Shown here in pieces: positions 27,261 to 35,503 of a stretch of DNA of 64,000 nucleotides; positions within the stretch are counted from its first letter, which is position 1; every line of letters begins with the position of its first letter. This DNA is from Bacteroidales bacterium (lineage in GTDB: Bacteria > Bacteroidota > Bacteroidia > Bacteroidales > PWNQ01). Made by a program: the position numbers and the translations under genes. The notes beneath the pieces are model-generated. The model did no database searches. It was not told the DNA's origin and saw only the letters and a program-made list of their open reading frames with translations. The stretch covers positions 18,531 through 82,530 of the forward strand of contig JAIPBW010000003.1 of the NCBI GenBank assembly GCA_021738505.1, read 5' to 3'.

Positions 27261-27346
27261 TCATAAAACCCATTTGAAGCTAAGTTCTCACTGGAATAAA
27301 GATTACACCGTAAAACTTGAATACATCTATTATATAGTTCCCTGAT

Positions 27347-28300
27347 ATGAATAAAAAGATAAACCAAATTTCATTTTTGTTAAAACGAATCATGTGGCTT
27401 ATCGGATTCCTTTTAATTAGCCCCTGCATGCTGTTTCCCCAGGACTGGAATGAAAAATTTGAGTGGTGGAACAACAAACATAATTGGGATGGCGTAACTC
27501 CCTGGCATCAATATATCGGATTGTCAACTTCCTATATGGGCCCCAATGCATTACCTGTTCCCCAAATCCAGGATGCATCATTAGCCAAAGTTCCGGAATT
27601 CAACTATTCCAACAATTATTTCTTCCAAAAGGGAGATCATACGGTAGATGCCAAAATTAAATTCATTTATCCTTTTGAACGTGTTCAATTATCAGCGTGG
27701 ATTGTACCGCTGGAGTATTTTCATATAACAGATACATTAATCCGCGATAAACGAGCTATTCGTTATAAAAACCCGGAAGGAACAGCATCCGGCGACCTAT
27801 ACATGGGAACCCATGTAAAGATTATAGATAATGCTCAATGGCCGGATATTGTTTTAGGTTTTGTCTTCCGCACTGCATCCGGTTCAAAACTCTCCATGGC
27901 AAGATATACCGACATGCCGGGGTATTATTTTGATCTTTCCGTAGGACATACTTTTCAATTGGATCATGAAAATTTAAAAAAAATCCGCTTATATGGCATG
28001 AGTGGTTTTTATGTATATCAAACTTACGATCTGCTTCACAATCAAAACGATGCTGTTTTATACGGATTAGGCGCTAACCTGCATTTTAAGAAATTTTCCG
28101 TTTCAAACCAGTTGGGTGGCTATTATGGTTATTTGGATATTGGAGATCACCCAATGATATATCGCTTAAAGATTAAATTAAAACAACAACATTTTGACTG
28201 GCATCTCCGTTATCAATACGGCATCAATGATTATCCTTACCAATCAACAGGCATAGGATTTACGTGGAAGATCCCCGAAATTGGGATTCAAAAAAAATAA
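27347..28300 (+). CDS. Probable outer-membrane beta-barrel protein
   Basis: A 317-residue protein with an N-terminal signal-peptide-like segment ending PCMLFPQDW. The rest is rich in aromatic residues and alternating beta-strand patterns (for example LHFKKFSVSNQLGGYYGYLD, RLKIKLKQQHFDWHLRYQYG), and the last strand is GIGFTWKIPEIGI, consistent with a beta-barrel. No family is recognised. A repeat-rich gap follows immediately. Confidence 0.6.
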   Translation: MNKKINQISFLLKRIMWLIGFLLISPCMLFPQDWNEKFEWWNNKHNWDGVTPWHQYIGLSTSYMGPNALPVPQIQDASLAKVPEFNYSNNYFFQKGDHTVDAKIKFIYPFERVQLSAWIVPLEYFHITDTLIRDKRAIRYKNPEGTASGDLYMGTHVKIIDNAQWPDIVLGFVFRTASGSKLSMARYTDMPGYYFDLSVGHTFQLDHENLKKIRLYGMSGFYVYQTYDLLHNQNDAVLYGLGANLHFKKFSVSNQLGGYYGYLDIGDHPMIYRLKIKLKQQHFDWHLRYQYGINDYPYQSTGIGFTWKIPEIGIQKK

Positions 28301-28305
28301 GAAAA

Positions 28306-28380
28306 TATGAAACCTCCATGGCGAAAATTTTTTCGACACATAGGAGAATGATTAAAGGGCTGGACGAGTTGGATAATGCA
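28306..28380. repeat. Dispersed repeat copy 2
   Basis: This matches copy 1 at 18752-18850 in the same orientation, with a 3-base deletion. It contains a 14-codon frame (28307-28351, beginning MKPPW), and the corresponding frame in copy 1 reads KPPW and is then interrupted. Coding is therefore doubtful. It runs straight into the AATGAC/GTCATT repeat region. Confidence 0.55.
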
Positions 28381-28388
28381 ATGGAAAC

Positions 28389-28447
28389 AATGACATTTAT
28401 TGTCATTAGTAGTCATTAGTAGTCATTGGTAGTCATTGATGGTCATT
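28389..28447 (+). repeat. 10-base-period tandem repeat (GTCATTNGTA)
   Basis: GTCATT occurs five times at exact 10-base spacing (28402, 28412, 28422, 28432, 28442). A palindrome AATGACA-TTTAT-TGTCATT precedes it (28389-28407). The motif then reappears inverted 60 bases downstream. Confidence 0.85.
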
Positions 28448-28505
28448 TTCTATACTTCTGTGTCTGGCTGCTGTTAAATATAACTGTCTCAGAAAGCCCT
28501 GAAGT

Positions 28506-28603
28506 AAATGACTTATAATGTAGTAAAGCAAAATGACGCGCGAAGCGCAAATGACTACAAATGACATCCGTCGAAGACGGATAAATGACGCGAAGCAAAT
28601 GAC
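28506..28603 (-). repeat. AAATGAC repeats interleaved with GAA-loop palindromes
   Basis: AAATGAC is present six times (28506, 28531, 28549, 28559, 28583, 28597). Between copies sit near-perfect palindromes sharing a GAA loop: GCGC-GAA-GCGC (28538-28548), ATCCGTC-GAA-GACGGAT (28566-28582) and GC-GAA-GC (28590-28596). Two other spacers (3 and 18 bases) are not palindromic. On the minus strand the repeat is GTCATTT, matching the tandem unit to its left. Spacer lengths of 3-18 bases exclude a CRISPR array. Confidence 0.85.
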
Positions 28604-28667
28604 AGTAAGAGATAAAAGCAAGAAAACATAATAATGACATTATCAATATTTTGAAAACTTTAAAAAT

Positions 28668-29099
28668 ATGAAACGAATAATCATAGCCTTGATGGCAATA
28701 TTTGCCCTTGTATCATGTACGAATCAGGAAGAAAAAGCAAAAGAAAGCTTTAAACAGGGGCTTAAGCACCTTGAAAAAAACCAACTCGACGCTGCATTAT
28801 CAAAAATCAATGAAGCTATTGAATATTCAGATGATGACCCACGTTTTTTCTTCTATCGTGGCAATATCTATATGAATAAAAAGAAATTCGCAAAAGCAAT
28901 TCAGGAATATGATCATGCTATAAAAATTGACTCCACCTATGCAGATGCCTGGTTAAACAAGGGAAATGCCACCTTTTATAAAACAGGAAATAAGACTGAT
29001 GCCTGTCCTTATTGGCTTAAAGCTCATAAACACGGCAGAAAAAATCTCATCAATAAAATCAAAAGCTGCCCTGAATTCTCAATGGATATGGTACGTTAA
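28668..29099 (+). CDS. TPR-repeat lipoprotein
   Basis: A 143-residue lipoprotein with lipobox ALVSC (Cys 17) and about three tetratricopeptide repeats (AKESFKQGLKHLEKNQLDAA, PRFFFYRGNIYMNKKKFAKA, ADAWLNKGNATFYKTGNK). TPRs mediate protein-protein contacts; a small scaffolding role at the envelope is plausible. Its stop codon overlaps that of the convergent ychF gene by 4 bases. Confidence 0.85.
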   Translation: MKRIIIALMAIFALVSCTNQEEKAKESFKQGLKHLEKNQLDAALSKINEAIEYSDDDPRFFFYRGNIYMNKKKFAKAIQEYDHAIKIDSTYADAWLNKGNATFYKTGNKTDACPYWLKAHKHGRKNLINKIKSCPEFSMDMVR

Positions 29100-30181
29100 A
29101 CGTTAAACCGGATATGCAGAATATCGCCATCTTTAACCACATACTTTTTCCCTTCTACCTGTGCTTTTCCTTTATCGCGGCAGGCCTGCTCCGACTTTAG
29201 CGTAATAAAGTCTTCATATTTGATAACCTCAGCCCGGATAAAGCCACGTTGAAGGTCGCTATGAATGACGCCTGCAGCTTCGGGTGCTGTCATCCCGTTT
29301 TTGATTGTCCACGCCCGGATTTCATCCGGCCCAATTGTAAAGAAAGTTTTCAGGTCAAGTAATTTATACGCAGACCGTATCAGACGATTTATCCCGGGCT
29401 CTGAAAGTCCGGATTCCTCTAGAAAAGCATCCCGGTCCTCCTGATTATCAAGCTCGGCAATATCAGATTCCAAAGCAGCAGCAATAATCATCATCTCAGC
29501 ATCTTCATCCTTAATCGCTTCCTTCACCTGCTCCACATATTTGTTCCCGGAGACAGCCGAGTCTTCATCTACGTTACATACGTACAGAACTGGTTTTTCA
29601 GTAACAAGATCCAATTCCTTAACATGTATTTTGTCTTCTTCTTTTATATCCAGAGTTCTTGCAGGCTGAAGATTTTCAAAATGATCTTTATATTTTTCTA
29701 AAACCTCCAAGGCTTCTTTAGCCTCCTTTTCGCCGCTTTTGGCTTTTTTCTCCATGCGGGCGATTTTATTTTCCACCATATAAAGATCTTGTGCCTGAAG
29801 CTCAATATCAATATTTTCTTTATCTCTTACCGGGTCAATTGTTTCATCCACATGGGGTACGCTCTCATCATCAAAACATCGCAAAACGTGAATAATTGCA
29901 TCTGTACGCCGAATATCTGAGACAAATTTGTTCCCTTCCTTACCTCCTCCTTTCTTGATTCCGGGGATATCAACGATATCCACAGTTACAGGAATAACCT
30001 TCTCTGTCGGTTGATATTTTTCCAACTCATAAAGTCTGGGGTCCGGAACATTAAACATTCCAATATTTGCCTTTTGAGCTTTTGTCCCAATACCAGCCTC
30101 AGCTCGTTTTGATGACAAACAGTTAAACAACGTTGTCTTTCCTACATAGGAAAGTCCGACAATACCGCATCTTAGTGACAT
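29096..30181 (-). CDS. ychF: Redox-regulated ribosome-associated ATPase YchF
   Basis: A 361-residue Obg-related P-loop protein. Walker A is GLSYVGKTTLFN (9-20) and the G3 region is DIVDIPGIKKGGGKE. The G4 motif is NVDE, the NxxE form that makes YchF ATP- rather than GTP-preferring. The C-terminal TGS domain ends VVKDGDILHIRFNV. The 3' end overlaps the convergent TPR gene by 4 bases. Confidence 0.97.
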   Translation of the reverse strand: MSLRCGIVGLSYVGKTTLFNCLSSKRAEAGIGTKAQKANIGMFNVPDPRLYELEKYQPTEKVIPVTVDIVDIPGIKKGGGKEGNKFVSDIRRTDAIIHVLRCFDDESVPHVDETIDPVRDKENIDIELQAQDLYMVENKIARMEKKAKSGEKEAKEALEVLEKYKDHFENLQPARTLDIKEEDKIHVKELDLVTEKPVLYVCNVDEDSAVSGNKYVEQVKEAIKDEDAEMMIIAAALESDIAELDNQEDRDAFLEESGLSEPGINRLIRSAYKLLDLKTFFTIGPDEIRAWTIKNGMTAPEAAGVIHSDLQRGFIRAEVIKYEDFITLKSEQACRDKGKAQVEGKKYVVKDGDILHIRFNV

Positions 30182-30203
30182 AAACCTTTATTTTTAAAGG
30201 CTG

Positions 30204-30211
30204 CAAAGGTA
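30204..30211 (-). promoter_or_regulatory. -7 box upstream of ychF
   Basis: The minus strand reads TACCTTTG, matching TAnnTTTG, 22 bases before the ATG at 30181. Confidence 0.5.
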
Positions 30212-30292
30212 AGGAATATTCATTATTAACCGGAAGAATTTTTACCGAAAAACAATCAATTACTGATTTTCCCAAGTGTCGAAAAATTTTTT

Positions 30293-30793
30293 TCATGTAG
30301 GCGCTTGTTTATCTTCTCCTGAATTTGCAACGAGGCGTCCACCACGAACGGTCGCTCCTATTGTTAAGGCTGCACTGATTACGACAATATTTTTTACAAT
30401 ATACTGCCCTTCCAAAGTCAGACCATAAGGGATTTGAGTGAAAACTTCTCCCGGAAAAATGAATATCGGGGTAATGGTTCCGGCCATTTGCAAAAACAAT
30501 AAAGCCAGGGTTTCCCGAAGATAAATCTTAAAGATCAAACCTATACCTATCAGGGATTCCCATATTGCTAACGTATAAATTATAAATTCTTCTTGTAACA
30601 ATCCAAAGGTTAAAGTATCTATCGTTCGAATAGCCAGACCCTGAGCAGGACTTAAGCCGGGAAAAAACTTCAGCAATCCAAACCATAAAAAGACAATTCC
30701 TACACTGATTCGCAGAAAAGGAATACTCCAACGAGCCATCCAGTTGGTAATTGGCTCATCATACCTGTTTATAATATCTTCTCTTTTAATCAT
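30293..30793 (-). CDS. DUF417/DoxX-like membrane protein
   Basis: A 166-residue inner-membrane protein with four hydrophobic helices. RISVGIVFLWFGLLKFFPGL, then AIWESLIGIGLIF and LLFLQMAGTITPIFIFPGE match the YkgB (DUF417)/DoxX-like family. The function is unclear, and DoxX relatives are often linked to redox or thiol stress. A 7-bp inverted repeat lies 14 bases upstream. Confidence 0.8.
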   Translation of the reverse strand: MIKREDIINRYDEPITNWMARWSIPFLRISVGIVFLWFGLLKFFPGLSPAQGLAIRTIDTLTFGLLQEEFIIYTLAIWESLIGIGLIFKIYLRETLALLFLQMAGTITPIFIFPGEVFTQIPYGLTLEGQYIVKNIVVISAALTIGATVRGGRLVANSGEDKQAPT

Positions 30794-30806
30794 AATACAT
30801 TTATTT

Positions 30807-30828
30807 ATCTGTTAACTAATAAACAGAT
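30807..30828. promoter_or_regulatory. Candidate operator upstream of the DUF417 gene
   Basis: ATCTGTT and AACAGAT form a perfect 7-bp inverted repeat with an 8-base spacer, 14 bases upstream of the ATG at 30793. The geometry suits a dimeric HTH regulator, but no regulator gene is adjacent. Confidence 0.35.
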
Positions 30829-30981
30829 CGAATGGTATTTGGTTTAGGTTTTTGAGCGATTTGTTGACCATTTTTTTATGAGCGAATGTTTCCCGGACAT
30901 TTCCTTATACCTTTCACTGTCATTGCTATAAATAACATTCAAAGACTTTTCCATGAAGCACTAAAAAATAGAGGAGACCTA

Positions 30982-31620
30982 CTATCTTGTTTCGTCCAAA
31001 AAACTTGTCGGCCGCAATTGTCGTGGTGTAACCCACTTCCCTTGTATGTTTGACCGGGGAATGGGGTCTCCGTTTTTGTCAAGAAATTCACCCTCATCGT
31101 CTCTGAGGACAGACACACAATGTCCATTTCTGACACTGTCTATCGCGGCTTCTAATAAGATATAATCAGAAGTATCTTTCATCGCCCGACCAATATTTAA
31201 GCCTACATGATTGTTATGAATATCCATTATTGTGGCTATGGAATCATGAAAACAATCCGAATTTACCAGACTTGTTGAAAAATCCTTCATGTTTGCAATT
31301 TCGTGAGCACAGCCTAGCTTACAGGCCTTTTTGGCTGAAAAACGACTTGACAAAAGAGCCATCCAATATGTATGGCGAATAGCATCTGTTATGCCATCGC
31401 AGCGTATGGAATCCGTAAACGAAAGTTGCATCAAACTATCAGAAACCTCCCTTGCCTGCATACTAAGGTGAAAAGCTTCTTTCGCAATAAAAGGGTGTTT
31501 CAAAACCCAGATTCTTTCCTGATGTGAGACATTGAAAAAATGTCTTAAAAGACCCTGCGAATGAGCAAAGTTAATATCCAATAATACGCTTAAAATTGTA
31601 CAGAAAATAATTTTTTTCAT
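30982..31620 (-). CDS. Secreted protein with DAxRHxxW motif (DUF6973-like)
   Basis: A 212-residue exported protein; the signal peptide is MKKIIFCTILSVLLDINFAHS. The start at 31620 is chosen because an upstream ATG at 31695 would add 25 residues before the signal peptide. The key segment DGITDAIRHTYWMALLSSRF followed by CAHEIAN and DIHNNHVG recalls the DUF6973 family, whose conserved His/Asp/Glu pattern suggests a metal-dependent hydrolase. The family assignment is from memory, and function is unknown. Confidence 0.65.
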   Translation of the reverse strand: MKKIIFCTILSVLLDINFAHSQGLLRHFFNVSHQERIWVLKHPFIAKEAFHLSMQAREVSDSLMQLSFTDSIRCDGITDAIRHTYWMALLSSRFSAKKACKLGCAHEIANMKDFSTSLVNSDCFHDSIATIMDIHNNHVGLNIGRAMKDTSDYILLEAAIDSVRNGHCVSVLRDDEGEFLDKNGDPIPRSNIQGKWVTPRQLRPTSFLDETR

Positions 31621-31752
31621 AAATCGAATAAAATATAATGTAAAAATAGTAATTTTGGTAAAATCATACAATGCGAATTTGCACAAACCACACAAAAACC
31701 TGAAAGAGCAAATTCACAAAAAATCCATTATAAAAAAATCATTTAGTTACTT

Positions 31753-32169
31753 ATGAAAATGCATATTACACGAAAAGAACGTTTTAATGCTGCCCACAGG
31801 TTATATCGCGAGGACTACTCCGATGAAAAAAACCTGGAAGTTTTTGGTAAATGCAGCAACCCCAATTGGCACGGACATAACTACGATCTTTATGTTACTG
31901 TGGCAGGCGAAGTAAATCCTGAAACAGGTTTTGTGATAAACCTCAAACAATTAAGCAAAATTATTCGTGAGTATGTGGTCAATAAGCTTGATCATAAAAA
32001 CATCAACTTAGAGGTTGATTTTATGCAGGGAAAATTAGCCTCAACCGAAAATATAGCCATTGCTATTTGGAATGAACTAGAAAAACCTGTTAACGAGCTG
32101 GATGCAAAACTTCACAGCATCAAAATTTATGAAACCGAAAATAATTTTGTAGAATATTTCGGAGAATAA
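31753..32169 (+). CDS. queD: 6-pyruvoyl-tetrahydropterin synthase / 6-carboxytetrahydropterin synthase-like protein
   Basis: A 138-residue enzyme of the PTPS/QueD fold acting on dihydroneopterin triphosphate. Zinc ligands are H15 (NAAHRLY), H40 and H42 (NWHGHNY), and the catalytic Cys is C34 (FGKCSNPN). The KCSNPN-HGHNY context resembles eukaryotic-type PTPS more than E. coli QueD, so the product could be 6-pyruvoyl- or 6-carboxy-tetrahydropterin. folE follows directly and makes its substrate. An exact -7 box (TAATTTTG, 31650-31657) lies 95 bases upstream. Confidence 0.88.
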   Translation: MKMHITRKERFNAAHRLYREDYSDEKNLEVFGKCSNPNWHGHNYDLYVTVAGEVNPETGFVINLKQLSKIIREYVVNKLDHKNINLEVDFMQGKLASTENIAIAIWNELEKPVNELDAKLHSIKIYETENNFVEYFGE

Positions 32170-32177
32170 TACTTTTG
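32170..32177 (+). promoter_or_regulatory. -7 box upstream of folE
   Basis: TACTTTTG begins on the base after the queD stop codon, giving folE its own promoter. Its final TTG is in frame with folE, but a transcription start near 32184 favours the ATG at 32202. Confidence 0.6.
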
Positions 32178-32201
32178 ACCCATTCAAATAACAAAAGCTA
32201 T

Positions 32202-32864
32202 ATGAACAAAAATCAACATCCCGAGCACGATCATACGTATTATGACCCCGATGACTCGAACAATATTGGTGGTTACGAACGCATTGAACAGTATAACCCG
32301 GAACGCATAGAAAAATTAATGCCCCACTACAAAGACATTTTGGGGCTTATTGGAGAAGACCCGGAGCGTGAAGGGCTTTTGGATACACCCAAACGAGTTG
32401 CCAAAGCCATGCAATACCTGACACATGGTTATGACCTTGACCCTGAAAAGATATTAAAATCGGCAATGTTTCAGGAAGAATACAAACAAATGGTAGTTGT
32501 AAAAGATATAGAAATCTACTCGCTATGTGAGCATCACATGATTCCTTTTATTGGGAAAGCACACGTAGCCTATATTCCCAATGGATATATCGTAGGATTA
32601 AGCAAAATACCTCGTGTTGTTGATGCATATGCACGCCGGCTTCAGGTGCAGGAACGGTTAACAATGCAAATCAAAGAAGCAATACAAAACACACTTAAAC
32701 CTTTAGGAGTAGCAGTAGTTATAGAGGCACGACATCTGTGCATGGCCATGCGTGGCATCCAAAAACAAAACAGTGTAACGACGACTTCTGATTTCACCGG
32801 AGCTTTTACGATTGATAAAACCAGACAGGAATTCCTTCACCTTATTGATGCAGATTTATCGTAA
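32202..32864 (+). CDS. folE: GTP cyclohydrolase I
   Basis: A 220-residue enzyme that opens GTP to dihydroneopterin triphosphate, the first step to folate, biopterin and queuosine precursors. The zinc and active-site residues are in [10 protein letters not shown] and [16 protein letters not shown], and the [16 protein letters not shown]-like segment ([16 protein letters not shown]) is typical. An N-terminal extension of about 40 residues is rich in His, Asp and Asn. The ATG at 32202 is preferred over an in-frame TTG within a promoter box. Confidence 0.95.
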   Translation: MNKNQHPEHDHTYYDPDDSNNIGGYERIEQYNPERIEKLMPHYKDILGLIGEDPEREGLLDTPKRVAKAMQYLTHGYDLDPEKILKSAMFQEEYKQMVVVKDIEIYSLCEHHMIPFIGKAHVAYIPNGYIVGLSKIPRVVDAYARRLQVQERLTMQIKEAIQNTLKPLGVAVVIEARHLCMAMRGIQKQNSVTTTSDFTGAFTIDKTRQEFLHLIDADLS

Positions 32865-32964
32865 CAGTCTTTTTGTCTAAATTTACAGCAGTTACATGAC
32901 ATGGCATTTTTTTTGATAACAAAACGTGTTGTTAAACGTTAACCAATGCATAAAAAGAGAAAAT

Positions 32965-33723
32965 ATGTTAGAACAAAGAAATAATAATACAGGGATTTTC
33001 GCCGGACAGCGCGGGGCTGCTTCGCAATCAGGCTCCATAACTTTAGATGCGGAAACAGCGCGCATTTTCATTTCTAAAGTTTTCTCCTGGATGGCTGTTG
33101 GCCTGGCAATAACTGCTTTTGTAGCCTGGGCGTTTGCATCCAGCGAGCAACTTATAGGATTATTGATTTCAGAATCCGGAATGAATGTAATGGGATATGT
33201 AGTTATGTTCGCTCCCTTCGCTCTTGTTTTACTGATGTCATTCCGCTTTGAAAAAATGTCGTCGGGAACAATTACTTTGCTCTTCGGTGGCTTTTCTATT
33301 CTTATGGGTATGAGTTTAAGTTTCATACTGCTTGTTTTCACAGCCTCTTCCGTATTTCAGACGTTTGCAGTTACAGCAGGCATGTTTGGAACGATGGCTA
33401 TAATCGGATATACAACCAAAACAGACCTTTCCAAATTCGGTGCATATTTATACATGGCACTAATCGGGCTTATCCTGGCAAGTGTGATTAACTGGTTTAT
33501 GCAAAGTTCCACAATGGAATATATCATTAGCTTTGCCGGTGTTTTGATTTTTACCGGACTTACTGCTTATGACACACAGAAGCTCAAACGGATCGGCAGC
33601 AATTCCGAAGCCTATGGACAGGAAAGAACCAACAAACTTGTGATCATGGGAGCTCTAACCCTTTATCTCGACTTTATTAACTTATTCCTGTTTCTTTTAA
33701 GATTCCTTGGTGACAGACGATAA
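32965..33723 (+). CDS. Bax inhibitor-1 (YccA/YbhL) family membrane protein
   Basis: A 252-residue inner-membrane protein with about seven helices. The N-terminal ARIFISKVFSWMAVGLAITA and C-terminal DTQKLKRI (TAYDTQKLKRIGS) are diagnostic. Some relatives conduct Ca2+ or modulate membrane proteases; the role here is not known. A GTG at 32926 is in frame, but the ATG at 32965 precedes a normal hydrophilic N terminus and is preferred. Confidence 0.92.
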   Translation: MLEQRNNNTGIFAGQRGAASQSGSITLDAETARIFISKVFSWMAVGLAITAFVAWAFASSEQLIGLLISESGMNVMGYVVMFAPFALVLLMSFRFEKMSSGTITLLFGGFSILMGMSLSFILLVFTASSVFQTFAVTAGMFGTMAIIGYTTKTDLSKFGAYLYMALIGLILASVINWFMQSSTMEYIISFAGVLIFTGLTAYDTQKLKRIGSNSEAYGQERTNKLVIMGALTLYLDFINLFLFLLRFLGDRR

Positions 33724-33781
33724 TTTGAGATTATAGTAAACATAATTTTTCAAGAAGATATAAAAATAAAAATTAAACAAT

Positions 33782-34663
33782 ATGAACGCTTACGTATTTC
33801 CCGGGCAAGGCGCTCAATACGTTGGTATGGGCAAAGACCTGTATGACAACTTTGAAGAAGCCAAAACACTGTTTGAAAAAGCCAATGACATTCTTGGGTT
33901 TCGAATTACAGATCTGATGTTTGAAGGCACGGACGAAGATTTGCGTCAAACCAATGTAACTCAACCGGCTATTTTTTTACATTCGGTAATTCTGGCCAAA
34001 ATGATGAAAGATCAATTTAAGCCGGATATGGTCGCAGGCCACTCGCTGGGTGAATTTTCCGCACTGGTAGCTGCTAATGCCCTTTCGTTTGAAGACGGGC
34101 TCAAACTCGTACACAAACGGGCACTGGCCATGCAAAAAGCATGTGAGACAGAACCCTCAACCATGGCTGCCATCGTTGGTCTGGATGATGAAACAGTGGA
34201 AAACGTGCTTAAAGATATTGAGGAAGTCGTCGTTCCGGCCAATTATAATACAACCGGCCAATTGGTTATTTCCGGTTCTATGAAAGGGATTGATGCTGCT
34301 TGTGAAAAATTAAAAGAAGCCGGAGCCAAAAGAGCTTTGCCTCTTAACGTAGGAGGAGCTTTTCATTCCCCGCTTATGGAGCCGGCTCGTGAGGAATTGG
34401 CAAAAGCTATCGCTGACACCCAAATTAATAAGCCGGTTTGTCCCATCTACCAGAATGTAACAGCAAAAGCTGAAACAGAACCGGAAACAATAAAAGAAAA
34501 CCTTGTGCAACAGCTTACTTCACCTGTCAAATGGACGCAGATCATGCAAAATATGATTGCCGATGGCATGACTTCATACACAGAGGTTGGTCCTGGAAAA
34601 GTATTGCAAGGGTTGATAAAAAAGATTGATCGCAAAATGCCGGCACAAAGTGCTGAAATTTAA
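33782..34663 (+). CDS. fabD: Malonyl-CoA:ACP transacylase
   Basis: A 293-residue enzyme that charges ACP with malonate for fatty acid synthesis. It has the FPGQGAQYVGMG start, the nucleophile elbow GHSLGEFSAL (Ser about 91), and the conserved GAFHSPLM and NVTAKAE segments. A terminator follows within 50 bases. Confidence 0.96.
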   Translation: MNAYVFPGQGAQYVGMGKDLYDNFEEAKTLFEKANDILGFRITDLMFEGTDEDLRQTNVTQPAIFLHSVILAKMMKDQFKPDMVAGHSLGEFSALVAANALSFEDGLKLVHKRALAMQKACETEPSTMAAIVGLDDETVENVLKDIEEVVVPANYNTTGQLVISGSMKGIDAACEKLKEAGAKRALPLNVGGAFHSPLMEPAREELAKAIADTQINKPVCPIYQNVTAKAETEPETIKENLVQQLTSPVKWTQIMQNMIADGMTSYTEVGPGKVLQGLIKKIDRKMPAQSAEI

Positions 34664-34683
34664 TATACTAATATTTACAACTG

Positions 34684-34718
34684 AGAAGCCGCCCAAAATG
34701 GTGCGGCTTTTTCTTTTT
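34684..34718 (+). terminator. Terminator after fabD
   Basis: AAGCCGC (34686-34692) pairs with GCGGCTT (34703-34709), and TTTTTCTTTTT follows. It lies 23 bases past the fabD stop. Confidence 0.85.
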
Positions 34719-34875
34719 GCAGCATGGCATACAACATCAGAAATTTACATTAAATTTGACATCTGCTAAACAAAAAGGTGGTTAAACCAACACGATTGCA
34801 AAAAACGAACAAAAAAAAACCACAGCTAAGATGCTATGCCTAAAGCTTATAACTTTAATAAAATAAATTAATCCT

Positions 34876-35493
34876 ATGAACTGGATGGAATGGATCGGTT
34901 ATGCCGCATCAGCATTTATATTGTTGTCAATGCTGATGACCTCAATCGTAAAGCTTCGATTTATAAATCTCATCGGATCTCTGCTATTCGTTGTTTATGG
35001 CTTTTTGATTGAAGCGTATCCTGTGGCCTTTATGAATTTTTTCATCGCCATTGTCAATATTTATTATATCATCCAGATTCGTGCTGTAAATAAAGATGAT
35101 TTCTCTATTCTGGAAATCAGAACGGACAGCGAATATGTCAAAGAATTCCTGAATTTTTATGAAGAAGATATAAAAAATTTCATCCCTCACTTTTCCTTTG
35201 AAAAAGCTACTGTTGATGAATGCTGGCTTCTACTCAAAGACATGAAAGTTGCCGGAATTTTTATGGGCCGCAAAACTGATCAAAACACCCTCTTTATCGA
35301 TCTTGATTATATTTTGAAACAATACCGTGATTTCCGGATCGGAACATTTCTTTATAAATACAACCAGGATTTCTTTTTAAACAAAGGGATACACCACCTT
35401 AAAGCACTACCTGCCAGCAACCAGCATAATCATTATCTTAAAAAAATGGGATTTCAATATCAAAATGGATATTATGAACGTTCTATTAAATAA
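34876..35493 (+). CDS. YgjV-like membrane domain fused to a GNAT-like domain
   Basis: A 205-residue protein. Residues 1-75 form three hydrophobic helices resembling the YgjV inner-membrane family (MNWMEWIGYAASAFILLSML). Residues ~85-205 look like a GNAT acetyltransferase: an R-x-x-G-type turn in YRDFRIGTFLYKY and a C-terminal KKMGFQYQNGYYER. The active domain would face the cytoplasm, tethered to the membrane. Substrate unknown; the two-domain reading is mine and has not been checked against profiles. Confidence 0.6.
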   Translation: MNWMEWIGYAASAFILLSMLMTSIVKLRFINLIGSLLFVVYGFLIEAYPVAFMNFFIAIVNIYYIIQIRAVNKDDFSILEIRTDSEYVKEFLNFYEEDIKNFIPHFSFEKATVDECWLLLKDMKVAGIFMGRKTDQNTLFIDLDYILKQYRDFRIGTFLYKYNQDFFLNKGIHHLKALPASNQHNHYLKKMGFQYQNGYYERSIK

Positions 35494-35503
35494 AACAAAC
35501 AAC

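Noticed and set aside
28506-28603. CRISPR-like repeat/spacer array (AAATGAC with spacers)
   Set aside because: The repeat is only 7 bases, spacers range from 3 to 18 bases and several are palindromes, and no cas gene is near.
28433-28646. Two minus-strand reading frames through the repeat region
   Set aside because: They arise from the AATGAC/GTCATT repeats and have no protein-like composition.
32892-33341. 149-codon open frame on the minus strand
   Set aside because: It is a shadow of the Bax inhibitor-1 gene.
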